DNA from: Prevotella sp.
Lineage (GTDB): Bacteria; Bacteroidota; Bacteroidia; Bacteroidales; Bacteroidaceae
DNA: 64,000 bases
Direction of reading: 5' to 3'
NCBI GenBank assembly: GCA_017474515.1
Contig: JAFVHN010000098.1
Location: 35,961-99,960, forward strand
Below, piece after piece: positions 17,397 through 26,295 of this stretch. Below the pieces are notes generated by a model, which saw nothing but the letters and a program-made list of their open reading frames with translations, searched no databases and had not been told where the DNA came from. Numbering within the stretch: position 1 is the first letter of the stretch; each line of letters begins with the position of its first letter. The translations under genes were made by a program, and so were the position numbers.

Positions 17397-17891
17397 ATGG
17401 AAGTAATACAAAGTTTCACCATTGACCATACGCGTTTGAAGCCCGGCATCTATGTGTCGCGCCTGGACAGGGGTTTCACGACCTTCGACCTTCGCATCAC
17501 TGAGCCGAACAAGGAGCCGGCGGTGGCACCTGCCGCCATGCACAGCCTAGAGCACCTGATGGCGACGTGGTTCCGCAATTCACGCGTGAAGGACGATGTT
17601 GTGTATGTGGGGCCTATGGGCTGCCTCACGGGAATGTATATCATCATGCGCGAGGGCTATGGCGTTGAGGAGATGCGAGCGCTGACCATGGAGTGCCTGG
17701 AATGGATTCTTAGGCAGCAGGCGGTGCCGGCCACGACGCCTTCGACCTGCGGCAACTGCTTGCTTCACGACCTGCCGATGTGCCAGTGGGAAAGCCGGCG
17801 ATACCTGGAGCGGCTGAGAAACGATTTCCATTGCGAATATACCAAGTTGCAGGTGGTGCTGGAGGATGGGATGAAGTTTGCGGATGCGTGA
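17397..17891 (+). CDS. luxS: S-ribosylhomocysteine lyase (autoinducer-2 synthase)
   Basis: This 164-residue cytoplasmic metalloenzyme splits S-ribosylhomocysteine into homocysteine and the AI-2 precursor DPD. The zinc site is visible as H49-S-L-E52-H53 and C118 in TCGNC. The catalytic Cys76 lies in GPMGCLTGMY, and the length is typical. The ATG at 17397 was chosen because it gives the usual N-terminus (VIQSFTIDHTRLKPGIYVS) and follows the promoter; longer frames would include the promoter itself. The next gene downstream is mtn, whose product makes the LuxS substrate, so the two enzymes catalyse successive steps although mtn has its own promoter. Confidence 0.96.
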   Translation: MEVIQSFTIDHTRLKPGIYVSRLDRGFTTFDLRITEPNKEPAVAPAAMHSLEHLMATWFRNSRVKDDVVYVGPMGCLTGMYIIMREGYGVEEMRALTMECLEWILRQQAVPATTPSTCGNCLLHDLPMCQWESRRYLERLRNDFHCEYTKLQVVLEDGMKFADA

Positions 17892-18038
17892 TTGGAATTA
17901 GGAGTTAGGAAATAGGAGTTGAGCCCACTTCGGGGTCTCAAAGGCCTACCCGCAACACCTCTCGTGGGGAGGGGAGAATGTGCGGCCTTTCACCTTTTAA
18001 CTGGCGGCAGCAATTTTTTTACTCTTTACTGTTCGATT

Positions 18039-18072
18039 GCGGACGTGATACATCACGTCCCTACATGAGGCG
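18039..18072. repeat. Palindromic intergenic repeat (GGACGTGATACATCACGTCC)
   Basis: The perfect palindrome GACGTGATACATCACGTC sits in a conserved string that continues CCTACATGAGGCG. The same unit occurs at 39231-39264, and a truncated copy lies at 39165-39180. The rest of the 17892-18174 gap holds simple-repeat text (TTCACTTTTTC runs, an AGGAGTT fragment and a small CCCAC...GTGGGG pairing) and no gene. Confidence 0.7.
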
Positions 18073-18174
18073 GGGGATGGTGCAGCCTTTTTCTCCTTTC
18101 ACTTTTCACTTTTTCTTTTTACCTTAAATTATAAGGTACTTGCACTCGGAAATGAAAAGAAAAACAAGTTTTCC

Positions 18175-18206
18175 TTTTGCATTTCGCTCGTTTATCCGTA
18201 CCTTTG
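18175..18206 (+). promoter_or_regulatory. Promoter of mtn
   Basis: TTTTG (18175-18179), a 19-nt spacer and TACCTTTG (18199-18206). Only 4 nt separate the -7 box from the ATG at 18211, so the transcript may be leaderless. The spacer (CATTTCGCTCGTTTATCCG) is almost identical to that of the esterase promoter at 57972. Confidence 0.75.
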
Positions 18207-18210
18207 CACC

Positions 18211-18906
18211 ATGATGAAAATAGGTGTTATAATAGCAATGGAGAAGGAGTTTGTCCGCGTGGCAGCCCTTCTGAGCGACCGGAGCGAGGTGCGCCATGAT
18301 GGCGGCACGTTCGTGACCGGCCGTCTTGGCGACAATGAGATTGTGATGATGCAGTGCGGCATCGGCAAGGTGAACGCCGCCGTGGGCACGGCGCGGCTGC
18401 TGGGCTGGTGCCGTCCCGACCTCGTGGTGAGCACCGGCGTGGCCGGCGGCGCCGACGTAGGGATGAACGTCATGGACGTGGTGGCCAGCACAGAGTGCGT
18501 GTATCACGACGTCTATTGCGGCAGCGAAGTGGCCTACGGGCAGTTCGTGGGCATGCCGGCGCGCTTCCCCTCGCCGACGGAGATTGTGGAGAGGGCGCTG
18601 CGGCTGAACGACGATGCGGCGGTGACCACACCCATCCATGCCGGGCTGATTGTTACCGGCGACTGGTTCGTGGACCAGAAGGAGAAGATGGCCGGCATCC
18701 TGCGACTCTTCCCCGAGGCGAAGGCCGTGGACATGGAGAGCTGCGCCATTGCACATACCTGCCATCTTTACGGCGTGCCCTTCATCTCGCTGCGCATCAT
18801 CAGCGACATTCCGCTGAAGGACACGCGTGCCAGCCAGTATTTTGATTTCTGGAAGAAGGTGGAGGACAGCTCGTTCGAGGTGACGAGGAAATTCTTGGAG
18901 AAATAA
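18211..18906 (+). CDS. mtn: 5'-methylthioadenosine/S-adenosylhomocysteine nucleosidase
   Basis: The 231-residue enzyme removes adenine from methylthioadenosine and S-adenosylhomocysteine in the cytoplasm, supplying S-ribosylhomocysteine to LuxS. Family features are all present: the start KIGVIIAMEKEF with the catalytic Glu, the nucleoside site STGVAGGADVGMNVMDVV, VDMESCAIAHTC and the catalytic Asp in ISDIP. Length is normal. Two adjacent ATGs (18211 and 18214) are possible starts; both sit almost at the expected transcription start. It lies 319 nt after luxS on the same strand. Confidence 0.95.
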   Translation: MMKIGVIIAMEKEFVRVAALLSDRSEVRHDGGTFVTGRLGDNEIVMMQCGIGKVNAAVGTARLLGWCRPDLVVSTGVAGGADVGMNVMDVVASTECVYHDVYCGSEVAYGQFVGMPARFPSPTEIVERALRLNDDAAVTTPIHAGLIVTGDWFVDQKEKMAGILRLFPEAKAVDMESCAIAHTCHLYGVPFISLRIISDIPLKDTRASQYFDFWKKVEDSSFEVTRKFLEK

Positions 18907-18909
18907 GGC

Positions 18910-19010
18910 CCTCTCTAATCCCCCCTTGGGGTGAAGACGTACGGGCACAAGGCTGCCGCCATCAGTGACGTCTAAACTCCCACACTCCCACACTCCTAAA
19001 CTCCTATACT
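18910..19010. repeat. Intergenic mosaic repeat (inverted orientation)
   Basis: The stretch holds a TAATCCCCCCTTGGGG block and GCTGCCGCCATCAGTGACGT, then an array of ACTCCCACACTCCCACACTCC and AAACTCC units. Its reverse complement reads as the AGGAGTTTAG decamer array followed by ACGTCACTGATGGCGGCAG. This is the same order seen at 27041, 39102 and 45517. No clear promoter for the following yfhO gene was found. Confidence 0.7.
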
Positions 19011-19042
19011 ACATTAAAGAGAAATATAATAAAACATAGACA

Positions 19043-21583
19043 ATGAAAAACTGGAAAATCATCTTGCCCGACCTTCTGGCCGTGGTGCTTTTTGTGCTCA
19101 TTTCGTTTGCCTACTTCTTTCCAGCCGACATAGAAGGGCGCATTCTCTATCGCCACGACGCGTCGGCCGGCGTGGGACTGGGCCAGGAGGCCAAGGTGTT
19201 CAAGGAGACCACGGGGAAGACGACGCGCTGGACGAACAGCGCCTTTAGCGGCATGCCCACCTATCAGTCGGCGCCGTCGTATAACAGCACCACCACGCTG
19301 GGGCACCTTGTGAAGGGCTACCACCTGTGGCTGCCCGAAAACGTGTGGTTCCTGTTCGCCTACCTGCTGGGATTCTATATCCTGTTGCGCGCTTTCGACT
19401 TCAGGCAGTGGATGGCGGCACTTGGAGCCGTGGCGTGGGCCTTCAGCAGCTATTTCCTCATCATCATTGCCGCCGGACACATCTGGAAGGTGTGGGCGCT
19501 GGCCTACCTGCCGCCCATGATTGCCGGCATTGTGCTGGCCTACAGTGGGAAATACCTGTGGGGCTTCCTGTTGGCGGCGGTGTTCTCGGCCTTTGAAATC
19601 TACGCCAACCATGTGCAGATGACCTATTACTACCTGTTCATCATCCTGTTCATGGTGGTGGCCTTCCTCATCGACGCCATTCAGAAGAAGCAAATGGCCC
19701 GTTTCCTCAAGGCCACGGCGGTGTGCGTGGTGGCCGGAGCCATCGGCGTGTGCGCCAATCTCTCGAACCTCTACCACACCTGGCAATATTCTCAGGAGAC
19801 CATGCGCGGCAAGAGCGAACTGGTGAAAGCCGATGCCGCCAACCAGACCAGTTCGGGCCTGGACCGCGACTACATCACGCAATGGAGCTACGGCATTGGT
19901 GAAACGTGGACGCTGCTGGTGCCCAATGCCAAGGGCGGTGCCTCGATGCCCCTGTCGGAAAGCAAGACGGCCATGGACAAGGCCGATCCGCAGCTGACCG
20001 ATTTCTATCCTTATTTCCAGCAATACTGGGGCGAGCAGCCCGGCACCAGCGGTCCTGTCTATGTGGGCGCCTTCGTGCTCATGTTGTTCGTGCTCGGACT
20101 GTTCCTGGTGAAAGGTCCCATGAAGTGGGCGCTGCTGGCCGTGACGGTGCTGAGCATCCTGCTTTCGTGGGGAAAGAATTTCATGCCATTCACCGACTTC
20201 TTCCTCGATTATGTGCCCATGTACGCCAAGTTCCGCACGGTGGCCAGCATCCTGGTGATTGCCGAGTTCACCATTCCACTCCTGGCCATGATGGGCTTGC
20301 GCGAGGTGGTGAGGAGCGTGAAAGGTGCGCCCGGTGCGGCCTCTCAGAAAACGCTCATGAAGAGCATCTATGCCAGCTTTGCACTCACCGGCGGCGTCTG
20401 CCTGCTGTTTGCGCTGGCCCCGGGAATGTTTTTCGACTTCATTTCCTCATACGACATCAGGATGGCGGGCGACATCCAGAACGCCATCATGCAACAGCAA
20501 CCCGATGAAACGGGCGTGCAGGCCATGCTCCTGTCGAGCCTGGAGCCCATGCACAAGGCCGTGTTCGTGGCCGACTGCTGGCGCTCGCTGGGCATCATCG
20601 TGGTGGGCACTCTGCTCCTGCTGCTCTTCCGCATGGGGAAGCTGAAAGGCAGCGTTGCCGTCGGTGCCATGCTGGTGCTCTGCCTGGCCGACATGTGGTC
20701 GGTGGACAAGCGCTACCTGAACGACCAGATGTTTGTGCCAAAGAGCGAGCGCGATGCACCACAGGCCAAAACGAGCACCGACGAAATCATCTTGCAAGAC
20801 AAGAGCGACCAGGGCAATTACCGCGTGCTCAACCTTGCCAGCAATACGTTCAACGAAAACGAAACTTCCTATTACCACAAGAGCATCGGCGGCTATCATG
20901 CCGCAAAACTGCGCCGTTACCAGGAAATCATCGACGCCTACCTGATGCCCGAGATGCAGCAGATGTCGGTGGCCATTGCCAATGCCGCCGGCGACATGAC
21001 GAAGGTGAACGGCGACAGCCTCTGGCCGCTGATGAACATGCTCAACGCCCGATATGTGGTGGTGCCGCTTCAGAACAACGAAACCGTGCCGCTGAAGAAT
21101 GTCTATGCCTACGGCAATGCGTGGTTCGTAGATAAAATCAACTATGTGGACAATGCCAACGAGGAACTGGATGGGCTTGGAAAACTGCAACTGCGACATG
21201 AGGCCGTGGCCGACAAGAAGTTCCAGGAACAGCTGGGGCAGGCAGTGGAACAAGACAACGAATCGGTGGTGAAACTCACTGCCTATGAGCCCAATCACCT
21301 CACCTACGAGGTGGAGTCGGGAAAAGGAGGCGTCGTCGTGTTCTCCGAAATCTATTATCCCGGATGGACAGCCACCATCGACGGAGAGGAGGCCACCCTG
21401 GGCAGGGCCGACTATGTGCTGCGTGCACTGCAGGTGAAACCCGGAAAGCACCAGGTGGAACTGATGTTCTACCCCAAGAGCATAGAAAGAACGGAGGCCG
21501 TGGCATACGCGGCACTGGCACTGCTGGCGCTGGCACTGCTTTATGTGGTCTTTACTGAAATAAGGAAACAGAGGAAATCGTGA
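19043..21583 (+). CDS. YfhO family polytopic membrane protein
   Basis: The 846-residue integral membrane protein starts with a hydrophobic segment (IILPDLLAVVLFVLISFAYFFP) and has about a dozen membrane spans, mostly within residues 1-580. A soluble domain of about 230 residues and a final helix (VAYAALALLALALLYVVFTEI) follow. This matches the YfhO family, which resembles membrane glycosyltransferases and in Gram-positives glycosylates teichoic acids. A conserved early loop (YRHDASAGVGLGQE... TNSAFSGMPTY) fits that group. Its stop overlaps the fkp start (GTGA), so the two are translationally coupled. A role in building a surface glycan is inferred from this link. Confidence 0.88.
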   Translation: MKNWKIILPDLLAVVLFVLISFAYFFPADIEGRILYRHDASAGVGLGQEAKVFKETTGKTTRWTNSAFSGMPTYQSAPSYNSTTTLGHLVKGYHLWLPENVWFLFAYLLGFYILLRAFDFRQWMAALGAVAWAFSSYFLIIIAAGHIWKVWALAYLPPMIAGIVLAYSGKYLWGFLLAAVFSAFEIYANHVQMTYYYLFIILFMVVAFLIDAIQKKQMARFLKATAVCVVAGAIGVCANLSNLYHTWQYSQETMRGKSELVKADAANQTSSGLDRDYITQWSYGIGETWTLLVPNAKGGASMPLSESKTAMDKADPQLTDFYPYFQQYWGEQPGTSGPVYVGAFVLMLFVLGLFLVKGPMKWALLAVTVLSILLSWGKNFMPFTDFFLDYVPMYAKFRTVASILVIAEFTIPLLAMMGLREVVRSVKGAPGAASQKTLMKSIYASFALTGGVCLLFALAPGMFFDFISSYDIRMAGDIQNAIMQQQPDETGVQAMLLSSLEPMHKAVFVADCWRSLGIIVVGTLLLLLFRMGKLKGSVAVGAMLVLCLADMWSVDKRYLNDQMFVPKSERDAPQAKTSTDEIILQDKSDQGNYRVLNLASNTFNENETSYYHKSIGGYHAAKLRRYQEIIDAYLMPEMQQMSVAIANAAGDMTKVNGDSLWPLMNMLNARYVVVPLQNNETVPLKNVYAYGNAWFVDKINYVDNANEELDGLGKLQLRHEAVADKKFQEQLGQAVEQDNESVVKLTAYEPNHLTYEVESGKGGVVVFSEIYYPGWTATIDGEEATLGRADYVLRALQVKPGKHQVELMFYPKSIERTEAVAYAALALLALALLYVVFTEIRKQRKS

Positions 21584-24423
21584 AAAAACTGCTTTCACTA
21601 CCGCCAAACCTCGTGAACTGTTTTCACGACGTGACGGGTTACGACAAGGGAGAATGGTTCTGCACCAGTGACCCCGTGGGCCACAAACTCGGAAGCGGCG
21701 GAGGAAGCATCCACCTGCTGCGCGAGGCTTTCAAGGCCATGGGGCGGCAGGGGCAGACCTTCGACCAGTGGCTGTCGGAAGACAAGCGCCTGCTGCTGCA
21801 TGCGGGAGGACAGAGCCGGCGGCTGCCCGCCTACGCTCCGTCGGGGAAGGTGCTCACGCCCATTCCCGTGTTCCGGTGGGAGAGGGGACAGCGGCTGTCG
21901 CAAGACCTGCTGTCGCTGCAGGTGCCGCTGTATCAGAAGATTTTGGAGGCAGCCCCCGACAGCCTTCACACCATGATAGTAAGCGGCGACGTGCTCATCA
22001 GGACCACACAGCCGCTGCAGCCCATTCCCGCCGCCGACGTGGTGTGCTACGGATTGTGGCTGCCGCCCGAGATTGCCACCAACCACGGGGTGTTCGTATC
22101 GTCGAGGCTGTCGCCAAGCACCCTTCAGTACATGCTTCAAAAACCATCGCGCAAGGTGCTGGGAGAACTGACGAAAAATTGTTATTTTCTCACCGACATC
22201 GGCATCTGGATGTTGAGCGACAAGGCCGTGAAGCTGTTGGAGAAACGCTCTGTTCACAATGGAGAAACGTGCAACTACGACCTCTATGGACAGTTCGGCT
22301 GCGCCTTGGGCAAAGCACCGGCCGTTGACGACGAGGAACTCAGGCAACTCTCTGTGGTCGTGCTTCCATTGCCCGGCGGACAGTTCTATCATTTCGGCAC
22401 CTCGCCCGAAATCATTTCAAGCTCGCTGGCCATTCAACATTTGGTGACCGACCAGCGGGAAATCATGCATCATTCGCTGAAGCCCCATCCCGCCATCTTC
22501 ATTCAAAATTCTGTCTGCCAGACAGAAATCTCTCAGAGCAACCAGAATGTTTGGATTGAGAACAGCTGGATGGGGAAGGGGTGGCGGCTGTCGTGCGACA
22601 ACATCGTTACGGGCGTTCCCGAAAACGACTGGGCCATAGACCTGAAACCCGGACAATGTGTCGATATTGTCCCTGTGGGTGAGAGCGAATACTGTGTTCG
22701 TCCCTACGGTTTCCGCGACCAGTTCCGCGGTGACGTCGGCGATTGCTCCACCATGTTCCTGGGGCAGTCCTTTACGTCGTGGGCGGCGGAAAGAAATATC
22801 AGTCCGGCAACCATCGATGGCGGAAGCGACTTGCAGAGTGCCCGCATTTTCCCCATTGTGGAAAAGCTTGACGATGCCGGACGGTTATTGCGATGGATGC
22901 TCTCCAATCCCGGCGACACGGAAGCGAAAACCTTGTGGGAGGAGTGCCGGAAGGCGAGTGCCGACGACATCTCTTGCGAGGCCGACATCATTCGCCTCAC
23001 CCGGCAGCGCTCACGCTTTCGTGCCGAAAACTGGCAACAACTTGCCGCCAACCACCGCCACAGCGTATTTTATCAGACCGACCTTGAGGATGCCGCTCGC
23101 GAATTTGCCCTTTATGACGTGCCTTGTCCGAAGCCCATTGCCGACGACGAGCCACTTATGAAACGCATTCACGACAGCATGTTCCGCGCAGAATTGGAAA
23201 GGCGGCGGGGCGGCGACGGCGCGGAAAACGAGCAGAAGGCGTTCAGCCTATTGCGTGCAGGACTGATGGAGCCTGTGGTGCAAGACAAGCAAAGCCCTGT
23301 CATGTCGGTATATCCCGACCAGATTGTCTGGGGGCGCAGTCCCGTGCGCATTGATATTGCCGGCGGCTGGACCGACACGCCGCCCTACTGCCTTATGGAG
23401 GGCGGCAGCGTGGTCAACCTTGCCATCAACCTGAACGGCCAGCCACCATTGCAGGTTTATGTAAGGCCTTGCCGTCAGTACCACATCATCCTGCGAAGCA
23501 TCGACCTCGGAGCTGCTGAGCAGGTGTCCACCTACGACGAGCTCTACGATTTCCACCATGTGGGCAGTCCGTTCTCCATTCCCAAGGCCGCGCTGGTGCT
23601 TGCCGGTTTCCATCCATGTTTCTCGCTCGAGAACTTTGGTTCGCTGGAACGCCAGCTGGCTCATCTCGGCTGTGGCATTGAGCTGACACTCCTTTCGGCC
23701 ATCCCTGCCGGAAGTGGCTTAGGCACCAGTTCCATCCTGGCGGCTACCGTCTTGGGAGCATTGAGCGATTTCTGTGGACTGAAATGGGACAAGAACGAAA
23801 TTGGCAACCGCACCCTCGTGCTGGAGCAGCTGCTTACCACCGGCGGAGGATGGCAAGACCAGTACGGCGGCATCTTGCAGGGCGTGAAACTCTTGCAGAC
23901 ACGCAGCGGCTTCGACCAGAGTCCCGTGGTGCGCTGGTTGCCCTCCGACCTGTTCCTGCAGCCCGACTTCGCCCCCTGCCACCTTTTATATTATACGGGC
24001 ATCACCCGCACGGCCAAGACCATCCTGACAACCATTGTCAGGCGAATGTTCCTCAACCAGCACGAGGAGCTGGCTCTGCTGCGTCAGATGAAAGAGCACA
24101 CCACCGCCATGTTTGAGGCCATACAGCGGGCCGACTTCCAGAAGATGGGGCAGCTGGTGGGCCTTTCCTGGTTGCAGAACCGCACCATCGATAGCGGCAC
24201 CGATCCCGAGGAGGTGCGCAGCATCACCCGGCTGGTCGATGATTTCTGTCTGGGCTATAAACTGGCCGGTGCCGGCGGCGGCGGCTATCTCTACATGATT
24301 GCCAAGGACGTGGAGGCGGCGGCACGCATCAAGAGTGTGCTCAGCCAGCTGCAACCCAACGCCAATGCACGTTTTGTGGAACTCAGCCTCAGCAACACAG
24401 GGCTGCAGGTGAGCAGGAGTTAG
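21580..24423 (+). CDS. fkp: Bifunctional L-fucokinase/GDP-L-fucose pyrophosphorylase
   Basis: The 947-residue protein converts exogenous L-fucose to fucose-1-phosphate and then GDP-fucose, as in the Bacteroides Fkp used to fucosylate capsules and glycoproteins. The N-terminal half is the pyrophosphorylase (DPVGHKLGSGGGSIHLL near residue 30, then LLLHAGGQSRRLPAYAPSGK). The C-terminal half from about residue 580 is a GHMP kinase (SPVRIDIAGGWTDTPPYC, AIPAGSGLGTSSILAATVLG, AGAGGGGYLYMI). Length matches the family. The start is a GTG at 21580 within the yfhO stop, preceded by a GAGGAAA ribosome site. It is followed 5 nt later by the GSCFA gene, so the three form one operon. Confidence 0.96.
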   Translation: MKKLLSLPPNLVNCFHDVTGYDKGEWFCTSDPVGHKLGSGGGSIHLLREAFKAMGRQGQTFDQWLSEDKRLLLHAGGQSRRLPAYAPSGKVLTPIPVFRWERGQRLSQDLLSLQVPLYQKILEAAPDSLHTMIVSGDVLIRTTQPLQPIPAADVVCYGLWLPPEIATNHGVFVSSRLSPSTLQYMLQKPSRKVLGELTKNCYFLTDIGIWMLSDKAVKLLEKRSVHNGETCNYDLYGQFGCALGKAPAVDDEELRQLSVVVLPLPGGQFYHFGTSPEIISSSLAIQHLVTDQREIMHHSLKPHPAIFIQNSVCQTEISQSNQNVWIENSWMGKGWRLSCDNIVTGVPENDWAIDLKPGQCVDIVPVGESEYCVRPYGFRDQFRGDVGDCSTMFLGQSFTSWAAERNISPATIDGGSDLQSARIFPIVEKLDDAGRLLRWMLSNPGDTEAKTLWEECRKASADDISCEADIIRLTRQRSRFRAENWQQLAANHRHSVFYQTDLEDAAREFALYDVPCPKPIADDEPLMKRIHDSMFRAELERRRGGDGAENEQKAFSLLRAGLMEPVVQDKQSPVMSVYPDQIVWGRSPVRIDIAGGWTDTPPYCLMEGGSVVNLAINLNGQPPLQVYVRPCRQYHIILRSIDLGAAEQVSTYDELYDFHHVGSPFSIPKAALVLAGFHPCFSLENFGSLERQLAHLGCGIELTLLSAIPAGSGLGTSSILAATVLGALSDFCGLKWDKNEIGNRTLVLEQLLTTGGGWQDQYGGILQGVKLLQTRSGFDQSPVVRWLPSDLFLQPDFAPCHLLYYTGITRTAKTILTTIVRRMFLNQHEELALLRQMKEHTTAMFEAIQRADFQKMGQLVGLSWLQNRTIDSGTDPEEVRSITRLVDDFCLGYKLAGAGGGGYLYMIAKDVEAAARIKSVLSQLQPNANARFVELSLSNTGLQVSRS

Positions 24424-24428
24424 CATCT

Positions 24429-25313
24429 ATGAACACTGGCGTGGAACTTTTCAGGACTTGCGTTGACACGGGCTGCCCTACATGGAAAATCGTGCCCTGT
24501 CACCGCATGCTGTTCGTGGGCAGCTGTTTTGCGGCAAGCATGGGAAAACTGTTTACCGACAACTGTTTCCAGACGCTGGTCAACCCCTACGGCGTGATGT
24601 ACAATCCCGCCAGCGTGCTCCACACCTTGGAGCGGCTTTCGCAAGAGGACAACCTCTTCCAGCCCGACGTGGCCATTGTCACGTTGGGCACCAATCATGT
24701 CTATATCTTAAAGGAAAACGGGCTGATTGTTGACAATTGCAACAAACAGCCCCATCACCTGTTCCGTGAAGAAGAACTCTCGGTGGAGCAGTGTCGCCGT
24801 TATCTCGAGCGTTGTGTGCAGTTGTTGAGGCAAATGAACAGTCAGGTGCACATCATTTTCACCGTCAGCCCCATCCGCTATGCCAAGTACGGCTTCCATG
24901 GCAGCCAGCTGTCGAAGGCCACCCTCCTGTTGGCATGCCATGAACTCTTGCAAAGCGAACAGGCCGTGAACTATTTCCCGGCTTACGAAATTGTCAACGA
25001 CGAGTTGCGCGATTACCGTTTCTACGCTTCCGACATGCTCCATCCCTCAGAGCAGGCCGTGGACTATATCTTCCGCCGCTTTGCCCAAGCCTTTTTCTCG
25101 GAGGAAGCCGTCAGGTTTGTTGACGACTGGCAGCCCCTTGCCAAGGCCCTCGCCCACAGGCCCCTCCATCCTGGCAGTGCCGAGCATGAACGCTTCTTGG
25201 AGGCCACGCGCCGGCAACTGTCCGCTTTCAGGGAGAAATATCCCTTCACTGGCGAGCCAGCTCCAATGCCTCTGACTTCATCTGAGGCGCCAGGTCCTCA
25301 TACGCAACCTTGA
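24429..25313 (+). CDS. GSCFA domain protein (SGNH-like putative esterase)
   Basis: The 294-residue protein has the family-defining FVGSCFA (residues about 30-37), followed by LFTDNCFQTLVNPYGVMYNP, and later SPIRY and a DMLHPSEQAVDYI block that supplies the SGNH-type Asp and His. GSCFA proteins are thought to be hydrolases or acyl-esterases, but no substrate is established. There is no signal peptide, so it is probably cytoplasmic. It begins 5 nt after fkp and probably belongs to the yfhO-fkp operon. Its last 22 codons overlap the end of the convergent DUF3298 gene by 68 bp. That tail (PMPLTSSEAPGPHTQP) looks non-conserved, so the ancestral stop may have been nearer. Confidence 0.88.
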   Translation: MNTGVELFRTCVDTGCPTWKIVPCHRMLFVGSCFAASMGKLFTDNCFQTLVNPYGVMYNPASVLHTLERLSQEDNLFQPDVAIVTLGTNHVYILKENGLIVDNCNKQPHHLFREEELSVEQCRRYLERCVQLLRQMNSQVHIIFTVSPIRYAKYGFHGSQLSKATLLLACHELLQSEQAVNYFPAYEIVNDELRDYRFYASDMLHPSEQAVDYIFRRFAQAFFSEEAVRFVDDWQPLAKALAHRPLHPGSAEHERFLEATRRQLSAFREKYPFTGEPAPMPLTSSEAPGPHTQP

Positions 25314-26133
25314 ATTTCGGCTGCCCCATGCCCCAGGCGGAAATTTCGTAGAACTGGTAGATGAACGCCAGGCTGTCCTTCTCAAAGATTGGGGCGTCGG
25401 GGAGCGGCAGGTGCTCAAAGTCTTCACATAAAGTAAGTTGTGTCAACAGTTCCTCGTCGCTGGTTACGTTGAAATACTTTTTCAGCCCGCTTTTTATGAT
25501 GTCCTGCATGTAGTGTTCGTCCGCGAGCACATCGTCCCAGCTCATCAGCACTCCGTCGGCCTTGCGGAAGGTGATGCCGCTGTCGTAGGCCAGTTCGTGC
25601 AAGCCACCCCTGTAGGTGAGCCACGACACGTTGTAGGTGACATATTTCGGCGTTTCGCAATTCACCGTGAAATCAACAGCCCATTCAAAAGTCATATCGT
25701 TCCTGAAATCGTCGTCGTCGATTTTTTCCCGAAGCCCCGTGACCTCATCGGTGAGGCTCATTCCGACGTTTTCCACATAGAGCTTGAGTTGTTTGTTTGC
25801 CAACTCCGGGTTGTTGGAAAAGGCTGTTGGAATGTCTTCCTCCTCAATGTTTCCCTCTTGTCCGAGCAAGTCATACAGCACCCCCTTGATGGCATCCTTC
25901 AGATGGCTGGGACCGCTCACGGGATAATCGGCCGTTACCCTGCATACGGCCTTCTTGTTGTCGAAGATGTGCTCAAAACGCTTGTAGGCAAAGGTGCTGT
26001 CGTTGCCAAACGTTGCGATTTCTTCTTTCAGCGTGGAAGTGTATTTCTTAAGCGGCAGCTGGTAAATGCCGACGCCGATGGCTGCCACTAAAGCAACCGC
26101 CAACCACCATTTTTTCCTGTTTTTCCTTTTCAT
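25246..26133 (-). CDS. DUF3298 domain membrane-anchored protein
   Basis: The 295-residue protein has a positively charged N-terminus and one membrane anchor (KWWLAVALVAAIGVGIYQL), then an extracytoplasmic region. Its C-terminal 100 residues fit DUF3298/RsiV-like domains (TYRGGLHELAYDSGITFRKA, DDVLADEHYMQDIIKSGLKKYF). No enzymatic role is known. The ATG at 26133 was chosen because longer frames run through the terminator of the neighbouring gene at 26222-26254. It overlaps the convergent GSCFA gene by 68 bp. Confidence 0.8.
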   Translation of the reverse strand: MKRKNRKKWWLAVALVAAIGVGIYQLPLKKYTSTLKEEIATFGNDSTFAYKRFEHIFDNKKAVCRVTADYPVSGPSHLKDAIKGVLYDLLGQEGNIEEEDIPTAFSNNPELANKQLKLYVENVGMSLTDEVTGLREKIDDDDFRNDMTFEWAVDFTVNCETPKYVTYNVSWLTYRGGLHELAYDSGITFRKADGVLMSWDDVLADEHYMQDIIKSGLKKYFNVTSDEELLTQLTLCEDFEHLPLPDAPIFEKDSLAFIYQFYEISAWGMGQPKFKVAYEDLAPQMKSEALELARQ

Positions 26134-26221
26134 GGGTTCAGAAGTTATTCTAAATGCAAAAGTAGTGTTTTTTTTCCTTTCACGCAAGCCGCCACGTTCT
26201 TTTTTTTTGACGTTTACATAA

Positions 26222-26254
26222 ACAAAAAAGGCGCAACCGTCAAGCGGTTGCGCC
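26222..26254 (-). terminator. Rho-independent terminator of the beta-barrel gene
   Basis: A perfect 10-bp stem GGCGCAACCG (26230-26239) and CGGTTGCGCC (26245-26254) with loop TCAAG. On the minus strand it is followed by TTTTTTGTT. It lies 42 nt after the stop of the gene at 26296. Confidence 0.92.
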
Positions 26255-26295
26255 ATAAATGGTTACGGATGATGTTGCTCCGTTGTGGCAGATTC

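Noticed and set aside
17397-18906. luxS and mtn as one operon
   Set aside because: A strong separate promoter lies directly before mtn and the 319-nt gap contains repeats, so independent transcription is more likely.
26134-26256. Longer N-terminus for the DUF3298 protein
   Set aside because: The extra 41 codons cross the strong terminator at 26222-26254, and the ATG at 26133 gives a normal anchored start.
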